Shown here: in pieces, positions 8,372 to 15,553 of the stretch | Layout: the number at the start of each line of letters is the position of its first letter | Position numbering within the stretch: the first letter of the stretch is position 1 | From: Lachnospiraceae bacterium | GTDB taxonomy: Bacteria; Bacillota; Clostridia; Lachnospirales; Lachnospiraceae | Direction: 5' to 3' | DNA length: 64,000 nt | NCBI GenBank assembly: GCA_017469945.1 | Contig: JAFUFI010000002.1 | Location: 62,001-126,000, forward strand | The notes under the pieces: model-generated | Seen by the model: the letters and a program-made list of their open reading frames with translations, nothing else | What the model was told of the DNA's origin: nothing | The model's database searches: none | Position numbers and translations under genes: made by a program

Positions 8372-9118
8372 ATGGCTATTCCCGTTAAACTTGAGGTATT
8401 CGAAGGCCCCCTTGACCTTCTTTTACACCTCATCGAGAAAAACAAGATTGATATATACGATATTCCCATAGTCCTTATTACGGAGCAGTACCTTGATTAC
8501 ATCAAAAAGATGGAGACCGAGGATATGAACGTGATGAGCGAGTTCCTGGTTATGGCGGCTACGCTTATCGATATTAAGTGCAAGATGCTCCTTCCTCCCG
8601 AAGTGGACGAAGAGGGAGAGGAAATCGACCCCAGAGCCGAGCTTGTGGAGAAACTGCTCGAGTACAAGATGTACAAGTATATGTCCTTTGAACTCCGGGA
8701 CAGACAGGTTGATGCGGCAACGGTCTTTTACCGCAAGAGAAATCTTCCCAAGGAGGTAAGCGGCTTTGTACCGCCTATTGACTATGAAGAGCTTGTGGGA
8801 GATATGAACCTTTCAAAACTTCATGAGATCTTTAAGACCATCATCAGAAGACAGGAAGACCGCGTCGACCCCATAAGGAGCCAGTACGGAAAGATCGAAA
8901 AGGAAGAGATTGATATGGATATGAAGGTGCTTTACGTAAGAGCCTTCGCCCAGACCCATAAAACCTTCTCTTTTACAAAGCTTTTGGAGAAGCAAAACAG
9001 CCGTGCCGAGATAATTGTCACTTTCCTCATCATCCTCGAAATGATGCATGATGGCGAGATTACGATCCATCAGGATGATATTTTTGACGATATTATAATC
9101 ACATCGAATGAGAGCTAA
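8372..9118 (+). CDS. scpA: Segregation and condensation protein A
   Basis: ScpA is the kleisin subunit that closes the SMC ring in chromosome condensation. The typical N-terminal sequence KLEVFEGPLDLLLHLIEKNK (SMC-neck-binding helix) and DIYDIPIVLITEQYLDYI are present, and the C-terminal winged-helix part (residues about 170-245) is intact. Length (248) is normal. It is followed five bases later by scpB, the usual pair. Confidence 0.96.
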   Translation: MAIPVKLEVFEGPLDLLLHLIEKNKIDIYDIPIVLITEQYLDYIKKMETEDMNVMSEFLVMAATLIDIKCKMLLPPEVDEEGEEIDPRAELVEKLLEYKMYKYMSFELRDRQVDAATVFYRKRNLPKEVSGFVPPIDYEELVGDMNLSKLHEIFKTIIRRQEDRVDPIRSQYGKIEKEEIDMDMKVLYVRAFAQTHKTFSFTKLLEKQNSRAEIIVTFLIILEMMHDGEITIHQDDIFDDIIITSNES

Positions 9119-9123
9119 TTAAA

Positions 9124-9693
9124 ATGGATAATAAAAAAGCTAAAATGATACTTGAAGGTGTCCTCTTTTCTATGGGAGAGTCCGTTGAGATCGGAAGACT
9201 TGCCGACGTCATCGAGATGGATAAAAGGCAGACAAGAAAGATTCTCGAAGAGATGAGCGAGGATTACAAATCAGGCGATCGCGGAATAATGATCACATGG
9301 TTTGAGAACGCCGTTCAGCTTTGCACAAAGCCTGAGATATACGATTCTCTTATAAAGATAGCCAAGAATCCCCCCAGATTCCAGCTTACGGATACAGTCT
9401 TGGAGACTCTCTCCATCATCGCCTATAAACAGCCGGTTACAAGGATAGAGATCGAAAAGGTAAGAGGTGTTTCCTGCGATCATGCCATAAATAAGCTTTT
9501 AGAGTATGACCTTATCCAGGAGCTGGGAAGACTTGACGCCCCCGGAAAGCCCCTTCTTTTTGGAACAACGGAACAGTTCTTACGAAGCTTCGGGGTACAC
9601 AGCCTCGATGAACTTCCTGAGATCAACCCTGTTCAGATAGAAGAATTCAAAAAGCAGGCGGAAGAGGAAATTCAGCTAAAGCTTGACATTTAA
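9124..9693 (+). CDS. scpB: Segregation and condensation protein B
   Basis: The 189-residue ScpB has two winged-helix domains that dimerise and bind ScpA. Conserved features are ILEGVLFSMGE at the start, LTDTVLETLSIIAYKQPVTR and EKVRGVSCDHAINKLLEYDL in the second domain, and GKPLLFGTTEQFLRSFGVHS near the end. It directly follows scpA and is followed by a terminator, so the metallophosphoesterase-scpA-scpB group is probably one unit. Confidence 0.96.
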   Translation: MDNKKAKMILEGVLFSMGESVEIGRLADVIEMDKRQTRKILEEMSEDYKSGDRGIMITWFENAVQLCTKPEIYDSLIKIAKNPPRFQLTDTVLETLSIIAYKQPVTRIEIEKVRGVSCDHAINKLLEYDLIQELGRLDAPGKPLLFGTTEQFLRSFGVHSLDELPEINPVQIEEFKKQAEEEIQLKLDI

Positions 9694-9747
9694 CGTACAA
9701 TTTAGATTATTTTCCGAAATTTAAACGATTTATTAGTTAATTCTTAT

Positions 9748-9777
9748 GCGGTTCGCTATTTGCGAATCGCTTTTTTT
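9748..9777 (+). terminator. Rho-independent terminator after scpB
   Basis: A nine-pair stem (gcggttcgc / gcgaatcgc, one G-T wobble) with a five-base loop is followed by seven T residues, 55 bases after scpB. Confidence 0.88.
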
Positions 9778-9855
9778 GTGCTATTATGATTAAGATAACA
9801 AAAAATGGGGAAAATTGTGCTTTTCTCTTATCATATATATTACGGAGGTTAACTT

Positions 9856-11283
9856 ATGAGCACTAATTTAGCAGCGAGCGGAAGAATCAAACAGCTGCTC
9901 GACGACAACAGTTTCGTTGAAATCGGCTCTCTTGTTACCGCAAGAGCTACTGATTTTAATATGAAGCCGGCAGAGCTGCCCTCAGACGGTTGTGTTACCG
10001 GTTACGGTACCATCAACGACAATCTTGTCTATGTATACAGTCAGGATGCGTCTGTTCTCGGTGGAACTATCGGTGAAATGCATGCCCGCAAGATCGTAAA
10101 CATTTACAATCTTGCTCTTAAAATGGGCGCGCCTGTTATCGGTATCATCGATTGCGCAGGCTTAAGACTTCAGGAGGCAACAGATGCGCTTAATGCATTC
10201 GGCGAAGTTTACGCCAAGCAGGTAGCAGCATCGGGCGTGATCCCTCAGATCACAGCTATTGTCGGAAAGTGCGGCGGAGGACTTGCTTTGTTCCCTACCC
10301 TTACCGACTTTACATTCATGATTAAGGATAATGCAAAGCTTTTTGTTAATTCTCCCAATGCCCTTGACGGCAATACCGAGCAAAAGAACAATACCGCTTC
10401 AGCCGCTTTCCAGGCTGTAGAAGCAGGGCTTGTTGATGTAGTTGACGAGGAAGAGGACCTTTATCAGGCAATCAGATCTCTTGTAGATTTCCTTCCCGCC
10501 AACAATTACGATGTTAACGACATCGAATGCACAGACGATCTCAACCGCACCTTCGACAATCTCGAAGGATTTGCCGGAGATACCGCAGAGCTCTTAAAGG
10601 TTATCGCTGATGACAACGATTTCTTTGAGATCAAGAGCTCATTCGCTTCAGAGATGGTTACCGGATTTATCCGTCTTGACGGTGTAACCGTCGGTGCTGT
10701 TGCAAACAGAAGCGAGATCCTTCCTGACGGAGATATGGAAGGCGAGAAGTTCGGTACCGTTCTTACCACCGCAGGATGCTATAAGGCAGAAGAGTTCATT
10801 AAGTTCTGTGACGCTTTTGATATTCCTGTACTTTCTCTTACCAATGTTACCGGATATGAAGCTACCGTTGCTTCCGAAAAGACCATCGCAAGAGCTGCAG
10901 CTAAGCTTACCGCTGCATTTGCGGGCGCTACCGTTCCCAAGGTTAATGTTATCGTAGGAAAGGCTTACGGAACCGCAGCAAATGTTATGAACTCAAAGGC
11001 TATCGGATGCGATATCACAATCGCATGGCCCGGCTCCAAGATCGGGACCATGGACAGCAAGCTTGCCGCAAAGATCATGTACGAAGGTCAGGGAAGCGAT
11101 GTTATCGATGCTAAGGCTAAAGAATACGAAGAGCTTACTCTTGCCGCTGCAAGTGCCGCAAGAAGAGGCTATGTAGACCAGATCATCGAGCCCGCCGATA
11201 CAAGAAAATACGTTATCGGCGCTTTCGAGATGCTCCTTTCAAAGGAAGAGATTCCTTACGACAAAAAGCATTTGACAATTTAA
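9856..11283 (+). CDS. Biotin-dependent acyl-CoA carboxyltransferase subunit (MmdA/12S-like)
   Basis: This 475-residue crotonase-fold carboxyltransferase moves a carboxyl group between an acyl-CoA and carrier biotin. Two half-domains are visible. The N-terminal half has GYGTINDNLVYVYSQDASVLGG and KCGGGLALFPTLTDF; the C-terminal half has FIKFCDAFDIPVLSLTNVTG and the oxyanion-hole block GKAYGTAANVMNSKAIG followed by AWPGSKIGTM. It is shorter than typical MmdA/12S proteins (about 510-525), and the first oxyanion motif is divergent. The biotin carrier, OadG-like and OadB-like genes follow, so it is the catalytic subunit of a sodium-pumping decarboxylase or a transcarboxylase. The acyl-CoA substrate (methylmalonyl-, glutaconyl- or malonyl-CoA) cannot be read from the sequence. 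GGAGG lies before its ATG. Confidence 0.88.
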   Translation: MSTNLAASGRIKQLLDDNSFVEIGSLVTARATDFNMKPAELPSDGCVTGYGTINDNLVYVYSQDASVLGGTIGEMHARKIVNIYNLALKMGAPVIGIIDCAGLRLQEATDALNAFGEVYAKQVAASGVIPQITAIVGKCGGGLALFPTLTDFTFMIKDNAKLFVNSPNALDGNTEQKNNTASAAFQAVEAGLVDVVDEEEDLYQAIRSLVDFLPANNYDVNDIECTDDLNRTFDNLEGFAGDTAELLKVIADDNDFFEIKSSFASEMVTGFIRLDGVTVGAVANRSEILPDGDMEGEKFGTVLTTAGCYKAEEFIKFCDAFDIPVLSLTNVTGYEATVASEKTIARAAAKLTAAFAGATVPKVNVIVGKAYGTAANVMNSKAIGCDITIAWPGSKIGTMDSKLAAKIMYEGQGSDVIDAKAKEYEELTLAAASAARRGYVDQIIEPADTRKYVIGAFEMLLSKEEIPYDKKHLTI

Positions 11284-11299
11284 GAAAGGTGGACGGAAC

Positions 11300-12145
11300 A
11301 TGAAGAAAATTCAACTCTTTATGGCGGCTGCCCTTTGCGTTTTCGGTCTGACTGCCTGCGGAAACACTGCTGCAGACAATACCGCATACGAATCGCAAAA
11401 GCTTGCTGCGGCTGAATCAAAAGCCGTAGGACAGGTGCTCCCCTGCATGGGATTCTTTACCGACGGAACCTTCGACAACTATGAAGCGCAATACGGCAAC
11501 ATTCCCTGGGATGAATACACCATGGAAGAAGTTGCAACAGCAGCTGAGCAGTTCTTCGGATTTGAAACCGACGGATATGGATTCTATAATGCCAGAAGCA
11601 GCTTTATTTCAGCATCCGAATCTATCGGAAGTATGAAAAAAGACGCTGAAACCGGTGCCATTGTTACCGGAAAAGTTAAGTCTTATATCGATGATCGTCA
11701 GATTATCGTAAGCGTACCTGTTGAATGCGAAAAGGGATCTGCTACCGCTGAAATCATTTTCAGCAATGATATGTTTATGAAGCTTGAGTCTGCTTCCCTT
11801 ACCGAGAATTACACAATGTCTCAGAAGATGGGCAAGGCAGGACTCAATACTCTTATGGGAATGGGAACCGTTTTCATAGTCCTCATCCTTATAAGCCTCC
11901 TCATCAGCGTCTTCGGAGTAATTCCCAAGATCCAGAAGGCTTCAGCGGAGAGAAAGAAAGCCGCAAAGGAAGCTAAGAGCGCCAATGAAGTAGGCATTGA
12001 AAACGCTGTTAACCAGATAATCGCAAGCGAGTCTGCAGAGGATGATACCGAGCTTGTAGCCGTTATCGCAGCAGCAATCGCAGCATACGAAGGAAACAGC
12101 AGCACAGACGGATACGTTGTCCGTTCAATTCGCAGAAGAAGATAA
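11300..12145 (+). CDS. OadG-family lipoprotein, small subunit of sodium-pumping decarboxylase
   Basis: The 281-residue product starts with a lipoprotein signal peptide ending in the lipobox LTAC (Cys near residue 20). An extracellular domain of about 150 residues follows, then one membrane helix (about residues 187-210, TVFIVLILISLLISVFGVIP), and a cytoplasmic tail rich in Ala, Lys and Glu that ends with an OadG/MmdD-like helix (DDTELVAVIAAAIAAYE) and a basic RSIRRRR end. OadG/MmdD proteins anchor and assemble the decarboxylase on its beta subunit. The large extracytoplasmic lipidated domain is an addition to the minimal 80-120-residue family form. The gene sits between the carboxyltransferase and biotin carrier. 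Confidence 0.85.
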   Translation: MKKIQLFMAAALCVFGLTACGNTAADNTAYESQKLAAAESKAVGQVLPCMGFFTDGTFDNYEAQYGNIPWDEYTMEEVATAAEQFFGFETDGYGFYNARSSFISASESIGSMKKDAETGAIVTGKVKSYIDDRQIIVSVPVECEKGSATAEIIFSNDMFMKLESASLTENYTMSQKMGKAGLNTLMGMGTVFIVLILISLLISVFGVIPKIQKASAERKKAAKEAKSANEVGIENAVNQIIASESAEDDTELVAVIAAAIAAYEGNSSTDGYVVRSIRRRR

Positions 12146-12174
12146 TCTATTTTAACTTTATGGAGGATTAACAA

Positions 12175-12549
12175 ATGAAAAACTATACTATTACCGTGAA
12201 CGGAAACGTATATGATGTTGTAGTAGAAGAGGGCGCTACCTCAGGAGCACCCGTAGCAGCAAAGGCACCCGCAGCTCCCAAGGCTACACCCAAGGCAGCA
12301 CCCGCTGCAGCACCCAAGGCAGCTGCAGGCGCAGGCTCTGTTAAGGTAGAAGCCGGCGCAGCAGGTAAGGTATTCAAGATTGAGAAGAAGGTTGGAGATG
12401 CAGTTAAGAAGGGTGATGCAGTAGTTATCATCGAGGCTATGAAGATGGAGATCCCCGTTGTTGCTCCCCAGGACGGAACCGTAGCATCAATCGACGTTGC
12501 AGTAGGAGATGCTATCGAAGCAGGCGCATGCCTTGCAACCCTTAACTAA
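12175..12549 (+). CDS. Biotin carboxyl carrier protein (MmdC/1.3S-like)
   Basis: The 124-residue protein carries biotin on the Lys of EAMKMEIPV (about residue 88) in a C-terminal biotinyl domain of about 70 residues. The N-terminal 20 residues (YTITVNGNVYDVVVEEG) and a flexible Ala/Pro/Lys linker (residues about 22-52) are typical of carriers that swing between a carboxyltransferase and a membrane subunit. Length matches the 1.3S subunit of transcarboxylase and MmdC. It is the only biotin domain encoded in the cluster, so both carboxyltransferases probably share it. Confidence 0.94.
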   Translation: MKNYTITVNGNVYDVVVEEGATSGAPVAAKAPAAPKATPKAAPAAAPKAAAGAGSVKVEAGAAGKVFKIEKKVGDAVKKGDAVVIIEAMKMEIPVVAPQDGTVASIDVAVGDAIEAGACLATLN

Positions 12550-12593
12550 CAGAGCGAGAACTTGCGTATAGACGCAATATTGGAGGTAATTAA

Positions 12594-13745
12594 ATGGCTT
12601 ACGTAGCTAATACGCTGAGCAACCTGCTTCATCAGACAGCATTCTTCAATTTAACATGGGGAAACTACTTGATGATCCTTGTTGCCTGCTTTTTCCTTTA
12701 TCTGGCAATACGCCACGAGTTTGAGCCGCTCCTTTTAGTTCCCATCGCATTCGGTATGCTTCTGGTAAATATCTATCCGGACATTATACGCAGTGCGGAG
12801 AGCGCAGCTAACGGACAGGGCGGACTCCTTTACTATTTCTATAAACTTGACGAGCTCGCAATTCTTCCTTCACTGATCTTCCTCGGTGTAGGAGCGCAGA
12901 CCGACTTCGGTCCCCTTATTGCGAACCCCAAGAGCTTCCTCCTCGGTGCAGCGGCACAGTTCGGTATTTTCGCCGCTTACTTCGGAGCAATCGCTCTCGG
13001 ATTTAACGACAAGGCAGCTGCCGCAGTTTCAATCATCGGCGGCGCAGACGGACCTACATCCATCTTCCTTGCCGGAAAGCTTGGACAGACGGCACTCCTC
13101 GGACCTATAGCCGTAGCGGCATATTCGTATATGTCCCTCGTGCCTATTATCCAGCCCCCTATCATGAAGCTTCTCACAACCAAGAAAGAGCGTGAGATCA
13201 AGATGGGTCAGCTTCGTCCCGTTTCGAAGCTTGAGAAGATTCTTTTCCCTATAATCATTACTATTGTTGTTTGCCTTATCCTTCCCACCACAGCTCCTCT
13301 TGTAGGTATGCTGATGCTTGGTAACCTCTTTAAGGAGTCGGGCGTTGTAAGACAGCTTACAGAGACTGCTTCAAATGCAATGATGTACATCGTTGTTATC
13401 CTCCTCGGAACTTCCGTAGGAGCTACCACCAGTGCAGAGTCCTTCCTCAACGTCAACACTTTAAAGATCGTTGGACTCGGACTTGTGGCATTTGCATTCG
13501 GTACCGCAGCCGGAGTTGTCTTCGGTAAGATCATGTGCGTTGCAACCAAGGGTAAGGTTAACCCCCTTATCGGTTCCGCAGGTGTATCCGCAGTACCTAT
13601 GGCAGCCCGTGTATCTCAGAAGGTCGGTGCGGAAGCAGATCCCACCAACTTCCTCCTCATGCATGCTATGGGACCTAACGTAGCCGGCGTTATCGGAACC
13701 GCCGTCGCAGCCGGAACTTTCATGGCGATTTTTGGAGTATTTTGA
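12594..13745 (+). CDS. oadB: Sodium ion-translocating decarboxylase beta subunit
   Basis: OadB/MmdB is the integral membrane subunit that decarboxylates carboxybiotin and exports sodium ions. The protein (383 residues) has about nine to eleven hydrophobic segments. The conserved motifs are present: IIGGADGPTSIFLAGKLG (Asp in the ion path) and LIGSAGVSAVPMAARVSQK near the C-terminus. The family more often has GNAGVSA; here the Asn is Ser. Length is slightly shorter than enteric OadB (433) but normal for clostridial forms. GGAGG precedes the ATG. Confidence 0.94.
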   Translation: MAYVANTLSNLLHQTAFFNLTWGNYLMILVACFFLYLAIRHEFEPLLLVPIAFGMLLVNIYPDIIRSAESAANGQGGLLYYFYKLDELAILPSLIFLGVGAQTDFGPLIANPKSFLLGAAAQFGIFAAYFGAIALGFNDKAAAAVSIIGGADGPTSIFLAGKLGQTALLGPIAVAAYSYMSLVPIIQPPIMKLLTTKKEREIKMGQLRPVSKLEKILFPIIITIVVCLILPTTAPLVGMLMLGNLFKESGVVRQLTETASNAMMYIVVILLGTSVGATTSAESFLNVNTLKIVGLGLVAFAFGTAAGVVFGKIMCVATKGKVNPLIGSAGVSAVPMAARVSQKVGAEADPTNFLLMHAMGPNVAGVIGTAVAAGTFMAIFGVF

Positions 13746-13762
13746 TTTAGCCATTATTTAAG

Positions 13763-13904
13763 CAGGCGAGCATGGATGACAGATTTCACGAGCGAACCAT
13801 GTAGCGCCGTCGGTACTTAACGAATACGAGTGTAACGAAGTATGAGTTTAGTTCCGCTACGTGTCGCGATTTGAGCCGCGAGGCGTGTGAGCGACGAAAC
13901 TGTC
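13763..13904 (+). repeat. Interspersed repeat, copy A (inverted partner at 48850)
   Basis: About 140 bases of the non-coding gap between oadB and the OadA-like gene match the reverse complement of 48850-48978. Shared blocks include caggcg, cacgagc, cgaatacga, aagtatgag, gagccgc and aggcgtgt, in the same order. Copy A carries a small insertion (gtgtaac) near 13830. The element contains an imperfect dyad (gtagcg at 13801-13806 region, cgctac at 13855-13860), so its transcript could fold into a hairpin. It interrupts an otherwise tight gene cluster. No coding potential was seen. Confidence 0.7.
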
Positions 13905-13954
13905 ATTCTGCGAACTGTTACTAGGATTTTAAACTTAAACGAAAGGATATCATC

Positions 13955-15382
13955 ATGGCAGAAATAGAAAAGAAACCCATCAAGATAACCGAGACCGTGC
14001 TCCGTGATGCACACCAGTCTCTTATCGCTACAAGAATGCCTACCGAGTTCATGCTTCCTATCGCAGAGAAGATGGATAAGGTCGGCTACCACTCAGTAGA
14101 GTGCTGGGGAGGTGCTACATTCGATGCATCTCTCAGATTCCTCAAGGAAGATCCTTGGGACAGACTTCGTAAGCTTCGTGACAAGTTCAAGAACACAAAG
14201 CTTCAGATGCTCTTCAGAGGACAGAATATCTTAGGATATCGTCCTTACGCAGATGACGTAGTTGATGCCTTCGTTGAGAAGTCAATCGCTAACGGAATCG
14301 ACATCATCAGAATTTTCGATTGCCTTAACTACATGCCTAACCTTCAGGAAGCAGTTAATGCAACCAACCGTATCAAGAAGCAGGAGGGAAGAGGACATGC
14401 ACAGGTTGCTCTTTCCTACACTCTCGGAGATGCATATACCCTCGAGTACTGGGCTAATATGGCTAAACAGATCGAGGAGATGGGTGCAGATTCAATCTGC
14501 ATCAAGGATATGGCAGGACTTCTTGTTCCTTACAAGGCTACCGAGCTTATCAAGGCTATGAAAGAGAACACCAAGCTTCCTATCCAGCTCCACACCCACT
14601 ATACTTCCGGTGTAGCTTCAATGACTTACCTTAAGGCAGTAGAGGCAGGCGTAGACGTTATCGACTGTGCAATGAGCCCTCTTGCTATGGGTACTTCACA
14701 GCCCGCTACAGAAGTTATGGTTGAGACCTTCAGAGGAACTCCCTACGATACCGGATACGATCAGGATCTTCTTGCAGAGATCGCTGACTACTTCGCTCCC
14801 TACAGAGATGAGTGCTTAAAGAGCGGACTTCTCTCACCCAAGGTTCTCGGTGTTAACATCAAGACCCTTCTTTATCAGGTACCCGGCGGAATGCTTTCCA
14901 ACATGGTTAGCCAGCTTAAAGAGCAGAACGCTGAAGACAAGTACCGTGAAGTGCTCGAGGAGATTCCCCGCGTACGTAAAGACCTCGGTGAGCCCCCTCT
15001 TGTTACACCTTCTTCACAGATCGTCGGAACCCAGGCTGTATTTAACGTACTTATGGGCGAGAGATACAAGATGGCTACCAAGGAGACAAAGGCAGTTCTT
15101 CGCGGCGAGTACGGCCAGACCGTTAAGCCTATGAGCCAGGAAGTAATCGATAAGGTTATTCCCGGAGAGAAGAGACTTACCGGACGTTTTGCAGATACTC
15201 TCGACAACGAGATGGATAAGCTTGAGAACGAGATGAAGGAATGGAAGCAGCAGGACGAGGACGTTCTTTCCTACGCTCTCTTCCCTCAGGTTGCTACCGA
15301 CTTCTTCAAGTATCGTCAGGCACAGCAGGAAAAGGTTGATATGACCCAGGCAGATACCGCAAACAAGGCATACCCTGTATAA
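13955..15382 (+). CDS. Oxaloacetate decarboxylase alpha/pyruvate carboxyltransferase (OadA/5S-like) without biotin domain
   Basis: The 475-residue TIM-barrel carboxyltransferase interconverts oxaloacetate and pyruvate with carboxybiotin. Family signatures are visible: TETVLRDAHQSLIATRM near the start, VECWGGATFDASLRFL, the carboxylated-lysine motif SICIKDMAGLL (about residue 185), and HTHYTSGVASM with metal-binding histidines. The protein ends at residue 475, after the PYC-type conserved domain, so it lacks the C-terminal biotinyl domain of ordinary OadA and must use a separate carrier, most likely the one at 12175. Its length matches the 5S subunit of transcarboxylase. A terminator follows. 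Confidence 0.93.
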   Translation: MAEIEKKPIKITETVLRDAHQSLIATRMPTEFMLPIAEKMDKVGYHSVECWGGATFDASLRFLKEDPWDRLRKLRDKFKNTKLQMLFRGQNILGYRPYADDVVDAFVEKSIANGIDIIRIFDCLNYMPNLQEAVNATNRIKKQEGRGHAQVALSYTLGDAYTLEYWANMAKQIEEMGADSICIKDMAGLLVPYKATELIKAMKENTKLPIQLHTHYTSGVASMTYLKAVEAGVDVIDCAMSPLAMGTSQPATEVMVETFRGTPYDTGYDQDLLAEIADYFAPYRDECLKSGLLSPKVLGVNIKTLLYQVPGGMLSNMVSQLKEQNAEDKYREVLEEIPRVRKDLGEPPLVTPSSQIVGTQAVFNVLMGERYKMATKETKAVLRGEYGQTVKPMSQEVIDKVIPGEKRLTGRFADTLDNEMDKLENEMKEWKQQDEDVLSYALFPQVATDFFKYRQAQQEKVDMTQADTANKAYPV

Positions 15383-15408
15383 TTTTTGGGCCAAGATAAA
15401 ATAAACAG

Positions 15409-15447
15409 ATACCCTTCGGATTTTTAAAAGCCGAAGGGTATTTTTTT
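15409..15447 (+). terminator. Rho-independent terminator after the decarboxylase cluster
   Basis: The stem atacccttcgg / ccgaagggtat (11 perfect pairs) has an 11-base loop and is followed by seven T residues (the first shared with the stem). Confidence 0.93.
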
Positions 15448-15477
15448 AGAATTTTTATGGAATAATTAGGTTACACA

Positions 15478-15486
15478 TGTTATAAT
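15478..15486 (+). promoter_or_regulatory. Possible extended -10 promoter of the hybrid kinase gene
   Basis: TATAAT at 15481-15486 is preceded by TG with one base between, an extended -10 element. The hexamer 17 bases upstream (tggaat) is a poor -35, which extended -10 promoters tolerate. It would give a leader of about 60 bases to the gene at 15554. Confidence 0.5.
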
Positions 15487-15553
15487 ATATAGACTATCTA
15501 TGTAATATTGCGATTGATACTGAAAACACGGTTAGCTTTTTACGGTAAAAGAT

